Notes under the pieces: generated by a model
The model's input: only the letters and a program-made list of their open reading frames with translations
Databases searched by the model: none
What the model was told of the DNA's origin: nothing
Position numbers and translations under genes: made by a program
In this document: piece after piece, positions 1 to 7,754 of the stretch
Layout of the letters: each line of letters starts with the position of its first letter
How positions within the stretch are numbered: position 1 is the stretch's first letter
Origin: Halomicronema sp. CCY15110
GTDB taxonomy: Bacteria > Cyanobacteriota > Cyanobacteriia > Phormidesmidales > Phormidesmidaceae
Assembly: GCF_016888165.1 (NCBI RefSeq)
Contig: NZ_JACSWC010000281.1
Location: 1-38,207 of the forward strand
DNA: 38,207 nucleotides
Reading direction: 5' to 3'

Positions 1-2069
1 TCACTAGCTCCGTCTTCCTCTCGGGCTGAGTGACAGCAATTATTAAGCGGTATTGAAAACACCTTTAGAGGGCTGGTTTCTGTCCCTATCACCGACGGAT
101 CGGGCGGTGGCGCGGCACTGACCTTGGTCGGCAAGGGCACATCTTCCACTGTAGGTAGAGTTTCGACATTCAGCTTATTCGGGCGGCTGCCACCAGACAG
201 ACGCTGCAAGAGTTTGGGCTTCGGATCATGCAGCAGGTAAATCAAGCGATCGCCCGCTTTCCAGTTATCATCTTCCGTCAGGGCCACCCACATGCGATTG
301 TTCCGTTTCACCACCAGGGGAATCAACTCGCCACTCCGAATGAGGGCCCTCAGATGGGCTCGCTGCATCAACGCCCCGTCCGATCGCAGCTGCGTTTCCC
401 CTAGCCGCACCGCCCCGGTACGCAAATGGCTGTTCCACAGTTTGAGGGCAATCGTCTTAGGGGCAATGGCCTTTCCTGCCGCCGCTTTTTGGACACTACC
501 CCCCTTGCTATTCTTACCCTTCTTCCCCGCCGCACTGGTCGTCGCCCGCTCTTTCTCCAGATCTTCCTTGGGCATTACCGCCACGATGCGCGGTAGCTGA
601 AACTCCTCCTGCGCCTGCTGCGCCACCAGCACATTCACATCGCCATTGTTAGTGATCGTCAGCAACGTCGCCGCTGCCGCGATGCCCGCCTCTTCTAAAA
701 CTTCGGTATCCAGCGCACTATTCACAAAGACCGGGAGATTCTCTTGCTCTGCTGGTTCACAGGCCTCAGGATTGGTATCAATGAGCGTGACCGTTTCGCC
801 GCTGTCCTTAAATAATCGGGCAATGAGCAAACTCAAAGGATTGCACCCCACAATAACGGCACCGCTCCCCTCACGATGGCCCGTCAACCCCAGGGCTTTA
901 GCCAAGAGCCCCGCCGTGAGTCCCTGGGCGAGCACCGTAATAATAATCGTGAGGAACACTAAAGCTTTGATCGCATCGCCCCCGCTGATGCCCCGTTCCG
1001 TCAACAAGATGGCAAATAGAGACGCCACCGAAGCGGAAACAATACCTCGGGGCGCGACCCAACCCAAAAACGCTTTTTGTCGCCAATTCAGGTCACTCGG
1101 AGCCGTACAAATGGCAATGTTGAGGGGCCGCACAACAAACATTAGGACCGCCACGGTCAACACGGCCCCCCGGCCCAGGGCAAAAATACTGGCGATCGAC
1201 AAATCCGCCGCCAGCAAAATAAAGAGCACCGACACTGCCAAAATCGTGAGCTGCCCCTTAAATCGCCGCAGTAGCCGTTCATCGGGAATCGACAGCGATC
1301 GCAGCACAATGCCCGCTACGACAGCTGCCATCAACCCCGATTCACCCTGAATTTCCTGCGCTAAGCCGTACAATCCCCACAGGCTTGCTAACACCAACAG
1401 ATTGCGCAGTTCTTCCGATAAAAACAGGGTGTTCTTTAGGAATACCCCGAGTAACACGCCCCCTAAGCCACCGATCAGTGCACCGATCCCGAGGCGGACA
1501 GTCAAGCCGGTAATGATCAACAGCGGGTCAGCATCCCCGTTCAAAATAATGTCGAGCACGACGACGGCCAAAATCGCCCCCACGGGGTCAATCAGCACCC
1601 CTTCCCCCTCGAGCAGGGTGGCAACTTTGCGATCGACCGGGACTTGGCGCAGCAGCGGGTTAATCACCGTGGGGCCAGTGACTACTACCAGCGAAGCGTA
1701 CAGAAACGCCAAAGACCAAGGGAATTCCCCCAGCCAATGGGCCGCCATACCGCCCCCCAAGAGCGTCACAAACACTCCTGTCGTGACCAGATTGCGGAGA
1801 CTCGTGGAAACTTTGTCGAGCTCTTTCAGCTCTAAGCTGAGGCCCCCTTCAAAAAGGATGAGGGCAACACTGAGGGAAACTAAGACTTCGAGACCGATGC
1901 CCAGGTCTGATGGGTGAATTAAACCGGCACCATCGGTGCCTAACCCAATCCCAAACAGCAGCAAGAAAATAATGCTGGGAACTTTGAGATACTCGCCGAT
2001 TACCTGCGCGCTAATACCGGCCAACACAGTGAGGACAATTTGAATCGTAATGGCAAATGAGTTGTCCAT
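1..2069 (-). CDS. Na+/H+ antiporter, CPA family, with C-terminal TrkA/RCK-like region (3' end outside window)
   Basis: Predicted inner-membrane monovalent cation/proton antiporter. From the ATG at 2069 the frame stays open to the left edge, so the last residues are missing (at least 689 codons visible). The first ~390 residues form about a dozen hydrophobic segments typical of the Na+/H+ exchanger fold, with polar breaks such as FEGGLSLELKEL near residue 75 and LLEGEGVLIDPVGAI near residue 155. A Rossmann-like TrkA-N segment follows (AVIVGCNPLSLLIARLFKDSG, then LIDTNPEA), and then a TrkA-C-like region (SGELIPLVVKRNNRMWVAL). Such tails regulate the family's transport by binding nucleotides or ions. 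A low-complexity Lys/Gly/Ala linker sits between the two soluble parts. Family assignment is confident; the transported ion is inferred. No clear Shine-Dalgarno precedes the ATG. Confidence 0.85.
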   Translation of the reverse strand, partial: MDNSFAITIQIVLTVLAGISAQVIGEYLKVPSIIFLLLFGIGLGTDGAGLIHPSDLGIGLEVLVSLSVALILFEGGLSLELKELDKVSTSLRNLVTTGVFVTLLGGGMAAHWLGEFPWSLAFLYASLVVVTGPTVINPLLRQVPVDRKVATLLEGEGVLIDPVGAILAVVVLDIILNGDADPLLIITGLTVRLGIGALIGGLGGVLLGVFLKNTLFLSEELRNLLVLASLWGLYGLAQEIQGESGLMAAVVAGIVLRSLSIPDERLLRRFKGQLTILAVSVLFILLAADLSIASIFALGRGAVLTVAVLMFVVRPLNIAICTAPSDLNWRQKAFLGWVAPRGIVSASVASLFAILLTERGISGGDAIKALVFLTIIITVLAQGLTAGLLAKALGLTGHREGSGAVIVGCNPLSLLIARLFKDSGETVTLIDTNPEACEPAEQENLPVFVNSALDTEVLEEAGIAAAATLLTITNNGDVNVLVAQQAQEEFQLPRIVAVMPKEDLEKERATTSAAGKKGKNSKGGSVQKAAAGKAIAPKTIALKLWNSHLRTGAVRLGETQLRSDGALMQRAHLRALIRSGELIPLVVKRNNRMWVALTEDDNWKAGDRLIYLLHDPKPKLLQRLSGGSRPNKLNVETLPTVEDVPLPTKVSAAPPPDPSVIGTETSPLKVFSIPLNNCCHSAREEDGAS

Positions 2070-2594
2070 AGGGGAGGTGCCGCCTGGGCGAGAAACCGGC
2101 TAGGGGCAGCCATTGGCGGAACAATACCTGATCGAAGCGGTCACGAATGACAACTCAGGTTGCAGTCCGATGGGCAATTCAGAGCCAATTGATTGAAGTC
2201 TCACAAGCACAATCCACGTTCATCAATGCCAGCCAGTCGCGGTCAACTTGACTGTGTGTTCTGTCCGGTCGGGCGTTGTCCCCCTGCTGGAATTAGATGA
2301 GTCTACTGATGCGGCGGTTGGCGTATCAGCGATCGCTTTACTGCGTCACTAGGTAGTTTCAGTAAAGTCTATCTAGCATAGCATTTGATTTCAATGTCTC
2401 CACTGATGTCGCTCTACGGTGCAACCCCCAAAGGCCCAAGTGATCAGCGTTTTACCGCCCTGCTCGGGGGGCACTCTTCGCTGGGGGCGAACACTGTCGT
2501 CATCCTCTTCCTGAGCGATCGCGCCCGGCCCCAGCCGCCAGTTTGAGTAAGGGGTGCGCGATAATAAAACTCTGCTGTCCGTCACCGTTGTTTT
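2070..2594. other. Divergent intergenic region, no gene seen
   Basis: This 525-bp stretch separates the antiporter start (minus) from the hisC start (plus) and must hold both promoters. I see AT-rich patches near 2350-2400 and 2543-2575, but no pair of -35/-10 boxes with correct spacing. Short open frames here have no recognisable protein character. Confidence 0.5.
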
Positions 2595-3707
2595 ATGTCC
2601 GCCTTTATTCGTCCTGATTTGCAAGCGTTTGCCGCTTACAGTGCCCACGCCATTACTGACGCCCAAACCCAACCCGCCCGGGTCGATCATCTCGACACCA
2701 ATGAGTCTTCGTATGATTTACCTGCGCCCCTCAAAGCAAAGCTGGCTGGGGAATATCAACAGGCCATTCGGGCCAATCGGTATCCGGACGGCGGGCATGA
2801 GGAACTGCGGGCCGCGATCGCTGAATACGCGAGTCAGGCCATCGCTGCCACCAACCTACGAGTCACTGCGAACCAAGTCACCGTGGGCAACGGGTCGGAT
2901 GAGTTGATCCGCTCGTTGTTGATCGCTACTTGTGTGGGGCGATCGGGGTCGATTTTGGTGGCCGAGCCGACCTTTTCGATGTACAAGGTGCTGGCCCAAA
3001 CCTTAGGGGTGGATGTCGTGTCGGTTCGGCGCGATGCGGCAACGTTTGAGGTGGATGTGGCAGCGGCTGAGACAGCGATCGCGAACGCGGCGACCCCGGT
3101 GCGGATGGTCTTTATGGTGTCTCCCAACTCGCCCACGGGCAATAGCTTGACCCGCGCTGAATTAGACTGGCTCCGCAATTTGCCCACTGATATTCTCGTC
3201 GTGGTTGATGAAGCCTATTTTGAATTTAGCCAAGTCAGCACGGTGGCCGAGGCTCTGACGCGCCCCAACTGGCTCGTCACAAGGACGTTTTCCAAAGCGT
3301 TTCGGTTAGCCGCGCATCGGGTCGGGTATGCGATCGCGTCCTCCGAAATCATCGCCATTCTCGAAAAAGTGCGTCTGCCCTACAATCTGCCCAGCTTTTC
3401 CCAAGCAGCGGCCTTGATCGCGCTACGCCATGCCCCTGACCTTCTCGCAGCCATAAAAGAAGTGCAAACAGAGCGCGATCGCTTATGCCAAGCCTTTCAA
3501 GCCCTGCCAAACTTGCAGACCTGGCCCAGTGCCGCCAACTTTCTCTACAGTCGCCCAAGGGTGCAAAGCTTAGACAGTGTATTTCACCAACTGTATGAAC
3601 AGGGGACACAAATCCGGCAAACGGGCGGCGGCTTACGCATCACCATTGGCACCCCAACCGAAAACGACCGGACTTTAGCGCATGTGCGTCAAGTCCTAAA
3701 GCCCTGA
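2595..3707 (+). CDS. hisC: Histidinol-phosphate aminotransferase (HisC family)
   Basis: PLP-dependent fold-type I aminotransferase, 370 aa, the usual HisC length. HisC converts imidazole-acetol phosphate and glutamate to histidinol phosphate in histidine synthesis in the cytoplasm. The visible signature is TRTFSKAFRLAAHRVGY, with the PLP-binding lysine at about residue 234. The cofactor-contacting VSPNSPTG (Asn ~178) and VVDEAYFEF (Asp ~205) and the early LDTNES motif are also present. Related aminotransferases (aromatic amino acid or CobD-like) share these motifs, so the substrate is inferred from overall similarity. The gene stands alone and converges on the next gene with only 6 bp between stop codons. 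No good Shine-Dalgarno is visible before the ATG. Confidence 0.85.
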   Translation: MSAFIRPDLQAFAAYSAHAITDAQTQPARVDHLDTNESSYDLPAPLKAKLAGEYQQAIRANRYPDGGHEELRAAIAEYASQAIAATNLRVTANQVTVGNGSDELIRSLLIATCVGRSGSILVAEPTFSMYKVLAQTLGVDVVSVRRDAATFEVDVAAAETAIANAATPVRMVFMVSPNSPTGNSLTRAELDWLRNLPTDILVVVDEAYFEFSQVSTVAEALTRPNWLVTRTFSKAFRLAAHRVGYAIASSEIIAILEKVRLPYNLPSFSQAAALIALRHAPDLLAAIKEVQTERDRLCQAFQALPNLQTWPSAANFLYSRPRVQSLDSVFHQLYEQGTQIRQTGGGLRITIGTPTENDRTLAHVRQVLKP

Positions 3708-3713
3708 TTCCCC

Positions 3714-4184
3714 TCATCGGCGGCGGGCTTGCCGTACGGTGCGAGGAAACACCCCCACCAACATCGAAAACGCCTCGTCCGGGACGCTATCAACGATGGA
3801 CTGATCGAAATAGGTCTTAAACTGCTCCAGAATCATCTGGGCCCGTTCCACCGGAATGGGCTTATCCGTAAAGTTTTGGGTTAGCCGCACCCACTGCAGA
3901 CGAATGCGAATGGCTTTTTGCTGCTCTTCGTAAGACTTCGGTTCGACCAGAGACAACTTACCGAGGGGAGCAACCCCCTGACAGTTGTCGTCCAAAGCCC
4001 CGCCAACCGCAGCGCCTGGCCCAGCGAACTCAGCGTGAAATTTTTTATAAACAACAATACCGTTGCGTCGCCGACTATTCACGACCCAAAGTTTGCCGCT
4101 GTTAATTTTTTCCAAAACGATGTCTGTATCAGAGTGCTGCTTCACAGGAGGGTTAGCCACATCGTCTCGATAAGTCTGGGGCAT
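3714..4184 (-). CDS. Hypothetical protein, 156 aa
   Basis: I do not recognise this family. The protein is soluble with no signal peptide or membrane helix. It has an N-terminal part with several beta-like stretches (DIVLEKINSGKLWVVNSRRR), a Gly/Ala-rich turn (FAGPGAAVGGALDDN) near residues 53-67, and a helical, charged C-terminal half ending in RQARRR. The frame is the only long one here with normal codon usage and an ATG start. It converges on hisC, with 6 bp between the two stops, so read-through into antisense of either gene is possible. Function is unknown. Confidence 0.65.
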   Translation of the reverse strand: MPQTYRDDVANPPVKQHSDTDIVLEKINSGKLWVVNSRRRNGIVVYKKFHAEFAGPGAAVGGALDDNCQGVAPLGKLSLVEPKSYEEQQKAIRIRLQWVRLTQNFTDKPIPVERAQMILEQFKTYFDQSIVDSVPDEAFSMLVGVFPRTVRQARRR

Positions 4185-4589
4185 GGTAACAAGCTCGGAG
4201 AAACTGGGGCTATGAGCAAATGAAAGTCACACGTAACCTTGCAAAACTCTAGTGGCGATTTCAGGGAGCCGATAAGCCAGAAATTCAAACTGCGTGGCTT
4301 AAAGTTCCACACTATTCTAGGGGACACCGCTCAGAAAACCGCGATGAACACCGTGCCCTCTCTAAAGTTGCGGTAAAGTTCCTGTCAAAATTTGATGTTT
4401 TCTATGTAAATCTGCCGAGAGCACTTGAAGGTCTGTCTACCTGTATACATTTTGGCAAGAAAACTTCACGATGGCGGTGCTGACGACTAAGACAACCCCA
4501 GGCAACTGCGAATAACGTGACTTCAAGATGCATCCTTACGGGAATTTACGGTTATATTGCCCAGGGGACATAGCGTAATAACAACAGAT
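4185..4589. other. Intergenic region upstream of the structured RNA
   Basis: About 400 bp between the hypothetical gene and the predicted ncRNA. No convincing coding frame is seen. A TATATT hexamer at 4553-4558 and a TAATAA at 4576-4581 are possible -10 elements for the RNA, but neither has a well-placed -35 box. Confidence 0.4.
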
Positions 4590-4746
4590 CGGGGAATTGA
4601 TGGCGATCGCCTCTGCTGTGGTCTCAGGGGTGGAATGCTGTCAGGATTGGCTATGACCTCAGATCACGAGGCCACCAACTTTCTGAAAATCCGGCCTGAA
4701 GGGGGGTTGCGCCATACCCCATAGCAGCCCGCCGTCAAGTCCGCCC
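4590..4746 (+). ncRNA. Structured RNA, probable 6S RNA
   Basis: A long rod-like fold is visible. TTGATGGCG (4597-4605) pairs with CGCCGTCAA (4730-4738), and GGA/TCC extends it outward. CTGCTGTGG (4613-4621) pairs with CCATAGCAG (4719-4727). An open region follows, then a distal stem: GGATT (4644-4648) with AATCC (4688-4692), and CCTC (4657-4660) with GAGG (4668-4671). A small G-rich/C-rich hairpin (about 4703-4720) sits on the 3' side of the open region. Closing stem, central bubble and terminal stem-loop are the architecture of 6S RNA, which binds RNA polymerase holoenzyme. The two wobble pairs (4601 with 4734, 4618 with 4723) are G-U only when read on the plus strand, which sets the orientation. 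Ends are approximate. The 6S identity is inferred from the fold and from length near the usual 160-190 nt; I could not compare sequences. Confidence 0.55.
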
Positions 4747-4952
4747 TAGACATGTACGGCCCCTCTTAGGGTAGCGGCGAGAAACCAATCCCATCCTACT
4801 TCAATCCTCGATGCTGTGAAAATTAGCTGCAATTTCTGCTTCGACCAGCTCAGGATGAGGGCGCTGAGGCGTTCGGGCTGGGTCATTGACCCTAGAGTCT
4901 CTCGGAACTTGGGTAACCTTGCTGAGCCAGGCAATTGCTCGCACACCGGCAC

Positions 4953-5708
4953 TCAGAACCAGCCGTCCTGTTCCAGTTCCTCAATGATTTGGAGGCCGCG
5001 CGGATCACCCACATTCAAGATGGCGGTGCGGGCATCTTCGCGAACGCCCAGATCGTCTTCTTCAGCAAAAGTCTCAATCAGCGCGTCGATCGCGGTGGCA
5101 TACACCACGTTAGAAGGGAGTTCGCGACAAAGTTGCCCGATCGCCCAAGCGCAGTTGCTACGCACGGCGGCGATGGGGTCGCGGCGCATCACTTCAATAA
5201 TCGGCGGCAACGCGGTCACTACCGTTTCATAATTGACGTTGATCATTTGCGCCAGGGCACTCGCGGCCCAGAGCCGCACGGCTGGAATGTCATTTTTCAA
5301 CGCTTCAATTAGGGGCTGCAACGCTTCAGCGGTGTGGCTGTTGCCTAGCGCCCACACAACCCCCTTACGGACGTACCCATTCCAGTCGTAAAGCTGGGCG
5401 ATGAGGGGCGCGATCGCGGTTTCATCGGCATTACGCCCCAAGGCATAGGCGGCACTCACCCGCACCAGTGGACAGCTATCTTGCAGCAGTTCAATTAAGC
5501 GCGGCACGGCGCGAGGTTCTTCTAACTCACAAAACGCTCGCGCTGCTAACATGCGCTGCTGCGCTTGAGGCGAATTCAGCAACTGCAACATTTCCTCAGG
5601 GTCGACCTGAGGCTCTTCACTGGCTTCCCCGGCTGGCGCAATCTGATCAAGCGGATCGTCAAACTCAGCGTCTGGATCAATGATTTTGAGTTCGTCTTCT
5701 TCGTACAT
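4953..5708 (-). CDS. HEAT-repeat protein (IaiH-like)
   Basis: A 251-aa soluble scaffold protein. After an acidic N-terminal ~40 residues there are about five helical HEAT repeats, recognisable by units such as PRLIELLQDSCPLVRVSAAYALG, PLIAQLYDWNGYVRKGVVWALG, PLIEALKNDIPAVRLWAASALA and AVRSNCAWAIG. Cyanobacterial proteins of this size and pattern include IaiH, which partners IscA in iron-sulfur cluster metabolism, and the bilin-lyase-related PBS HEAT proteins. This one lacks any neighbouring phycobilisome gene, so IaiH-like is the better guess, but it is only a guess. It is transcribed divergently from the SH3 lipoprotein gene across a 156-bp gap. Confidence 0.8.
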   Translation of the reverse strand: MYEEDELKIIDPDAEFDDPLDQIAPAGEASEEPQVDPEEMLQLLNSPQAQQRMLAARAFCELEEPRAVPRLIELLQDSCPLVRVSAAYALGRNADETAIAPLIAQLYDWNGYVRKGVVWALGNSHTAEALQPLIEALKNDIPAVRLWAASALAQMINVNYETVVTALPPIIEVMRRDPIAAVRSNCAWAIGQLCRELPSNVVYATAIDALIETFAEEDDLGVREDARTAILNVGDPRGLQIIEELEQDGWF

Positions 5709-5864
5709 ACCAACACTTTACAGCACTGTTTTGCGTCAATCGAGTCCCCAGATTGGGCAATTGGGGCTGGCGCCCATCAGCCTTAAGAAAGTGTCATCTT
5801 TGCGCCACCTGGACACCAAAGTCTGCTTCACTAAGGAACCGTTGCCCTGGGAGGAACCAAGAGC

Positions 5865-6539
5865 ATGGTTAAGATGTGCTGGAAAATGGGACGGAGCGGT
5901 AGCGCGATCGCGGCTAGTTGTCTGCTGCTAACCGTCGCGTGTCAGGCATCACCCGACCCCGAGGCCACGACCTCGACCGATGCCACCGCCCCTACGACAG
6001 AAGAGACGACCGATGCCGCCCCAGAAGCCCCCCCGACCACCGAGACCGAGCCTGAGAGTAACGACGCTGCCCCAGGGGCTACTACGCCCACCCAATCATG
6101 CTCTGCTAGTGCCTTCATTGTGGATACCGACCCAGCGGGGTTGAATGTCCGCAGCGGCCCCGGTAGTGATTTCGCGGCTCAGGATACCCTATCCACAGCG
6201 GAGCCCGTGGAAGTCTCGATTGTGGGGGCCACGGGGGAATGGTTTTTGATCAATGAAGCTTGGGGCGTAGAGCAGCAAGCCTTGCAACAGCCCGGTTGGG
6301 TGTATGCGCCCTTATTAGGCGTGAGCACGACCAGCTTGAACATCAATGACCCCGAAGCACCGACAACCCTGTATGCTGCGCCGGATGGTAGCGCGGCAGT
6401 CGTGGCCGCCATCCCCAAATATTCTGAAGTAACGCTACTGGGCTGCTCCGGCAATTGGCTACAGGTACAAGCGCCAGACGCGACCGGCTGGCTGGCTGTG
6501 GGCGAACAGTGCAGCAATCCCGTTTCCACCTGTCCTTGA
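5865..6539 (+). CDS. Lipoprotein with two bacterial SH3 (SH3b) domains
   Basis: A 224-aa predicted lipoprotein. The N-terminal signal ends in a lipobox LTVAC near residue 26. A Thr/Glu/Ala/Pro-rich linker of about 50 residues follows, probably spanning periplasm or cell wall. The first SH3b unit begins at GLNVRSGPGSDF (about residues 89-100), the classic SH3_3 motif. A second, more divergent unit contains LYAAPDGSAAVVAAIPKYSEV and GCSGNWLQVQAPDATGWL (about 165-210). SH3b domains often bind peptidoglycan or mediate envelope contacts. Several cysteines in the mature part could pair. The start is supported by GGGAGGA at 5849-5855, 9 nt upstream of ATG. Function beyond envelope association is not known. 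Confidence 0.8.
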   Translation: MVKMCWKMGRSGSAIAASCLLLTVACQASPDPEATTSTDATAPTTEETTDAAPEAPPTTETEPESNDAAPGATTPTQSCSASAFIVDTDPAGLNVRSGPGSDFAAQDTLSTAEPVEVSIVGATGEWFLINEAWGVEQQALQQPGWVYAPLLGVSTTSLNINDPEAPTTLYAAPDGSAAVVAAIPKYSEVTLLGCSGNWLQVQAPDATGWLAVGEQCSNPVSTCP

Positions 6540-6646
6540 GCGGACCGAGCGATCGCTCGCCGCCACAGTACGCCAATCCCCCCTGGGAACTTGGAGCACC
6601 CGTTCGCTAGAACAGAGGTGTGACATCGATAGCCAGGAGGCTAGAC

Positions 6647-7033
6647 ATGATTGAGCTACTGGAAATGCCCAGCGATCGCGTCGTCGGAGTCAAGATTGAC
6701 AGCAACATTCAAAAAGCTGATATTCAAGCGATTGAAGCGGCGTTTGCGGATAAGTTTGAGCAGTTTGATCGAGTGGGTATCTACGTCGAAGTCGCTCACT
6801 TGGGCGGTATTACTCTCGATGCCCTGGTAGAAGATTTAAAGTTCGGCTTATCGAAGTTTCGACGCTTCGCTAAAAAAGCCGTGGTATCGGAGCATCAATG
6901 GATGGACAAGGTCGCTGTAGTGAGCGACCAGCTGTTCCCCAGTATCGCAGTCAAGCACTTTAGCCTGGCAGAACAGGCTGATGCGATCGCCTGGGTCAAT
7001 GCCGCTGATGCGGCTCAACCAGGAGGGGCTTGA
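6647..7033 (+). CDS. SpoIIAA-like (STAS-fold) protein
   Basis: A 128-aa cytoplasmic protein of the SpoIIAA-like family. The pattern is MIELLEMPSDRVVGVKIDSNI, an alternating beta/alpha body (FDRVGIYVEVAHLGGIT), then FAKKAVVSEHQWMDKVAVVSD and a C-terminal ...HFSLAEQADAIAWV. Members have a STAS-like fold but usually lack the phosphorylated serine of anti-anti-sigma factors, and their biochemical role is not settled. A GTG at 6620 is in frame upstream, but AGGAGG at 6635-6640 lies 6 nt before the ATG at 6647, so I chose that start. The gene sits alone between the SH3 lipoprotein and a hairpin-rich intergenic region. Confidence 0.8.
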   Translation: MIELLEMPSDRVVGVKIDSNIQKADIQAIEAAFADKFEQFDRVGIYVEVAHLGGITLDALVEDLKFGLSKFRRFAKKAVVSEHQWMDKVAVVSDQLFPSIAVKHFSLAEQADAIAWVNAADAAQPGGA

Positions 7034-7066
7034 CTAAGTGGTCAGGTGTTTAATATTTGGCAATAC

Positions 7067-7104
7067 CATTTAGTGTCATTGCTAAGCATCAATGATACTA
7101 AATG
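7067..7104. repeat. 15-bp near-perfect inverted repeat
   Basis: CATTTAGTGTCATTG (7067-7081) and CAATGATACTAAATG (7090-7104) pair at 14 of 15 positions; the remaining pair is G-U in RNA read on the plus strand. The loop is 8 nt. GGTCAG (7040-7045) and CTGACC (7119-7124) flank it as a second nested pair. It follows the SpoIIAA-like gene by 33 bp and has no T-run, so it could be a terminator, an operator or a mobile palindrome. Confidence 0.7.
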
Positions 7105-7265
7105 TCGTAATCGATGCTCTGACCAGTATTTGGCGTCACAATGAAAGCATCAGGGGACAGCTAAGTTACGTATAACTATCGGCAATGTCTCGAGGCGGCG
7201 ATCGCATTGCGCCAGCATCGCATCGCAACTACAGATCATGAACAGTCTTTAGTAGGAGGTGAATG

Positions 7266-7712
7266 ATGATGACTCGGATCGGTTTCTTTTCCGCATTGAT
7301 GGTCGTCGGAGCGATCGCGGGGTCAGCAGAAGTCGCCCAAGCTCAATGTCTTCGCAGCAGTAACGCGATCCTCAACCGCAGTCCGGCTAACGAGGACGCT
7401 TTCTTCGTCAACTCTAGCCCGGCCAATGCCAACTCCAATTTCAAGCTAGAGCTTGATCTCAACAACGGTCTCGACTTTCTGGAAACGGATGTGGAAGAGG
7501 ATGAGGTCCTCGTTGAGGAAAGCGCCATCACCAGCGAGCCCGACGCTAGCAGTGCGGCGACAGAAACGGCAGCAGTCACAGATGCTGAGATCGGCCCCCG
7601 TAGCAGCTCAGCGGCAGATTTAGAAACGGTCGATCTGCAAGCTCAGATCGACATGTCACGCGCAGACTACTTGAATTCTCGGGCCAGTGAAATTAACGGC
7701 TGTGTCGATTAA
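7266..7712 (+). CDS. Small secreted acidic protein, hypothetical
   Basis: I do not recognise the family. The 148-aa product begins with a clear Sec signal peptide (RIGFFSALMVVGAIAGSAEVAQA, cleavage likely after AQA near residue 27). The mature part is strongly acidic and rich in Ser/Ala/Asp/Glu, with little hydrophobic core. The tetrapeptide SPAN occurs twice in the first 35 mature residues. Only two cysteines remain after cleavage, one at the extreme N-terminus (QCLRSS) and one near the C-terminus (NGCVD), so a disulfide could join the two ends. AGGAGG at 7254-7259 precedes a run of three ATGs (7263, 7266, 7269). I used 7266, which has 6 nt spacing; 7269 is equally good. Confidence 0.7.
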   Translation: MMTRIGFFSALMVVGAIAGSAEVAQAQCLRSSNAILNRSPANEDAFFVNSSPANANSNFKLELDLNNGLDFLETDVEEDEVLVEESAITSEPDASSAATETAAVTDAEIGPRSSSAADLETVDLQAQIDMSRADYLNSRASEINGCVD

Positions 7713-7754
7713 GCCGCGCCTGATTCTACATTGGTGGCACCCTACACAGCCTTG

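Noticed and set aside
646-1350. Plus-strand open frame of 234 codons
   Set aside because: It is the complement of the antiporter's coding frame and has low-complexity Ser/Ala/Thr composition.
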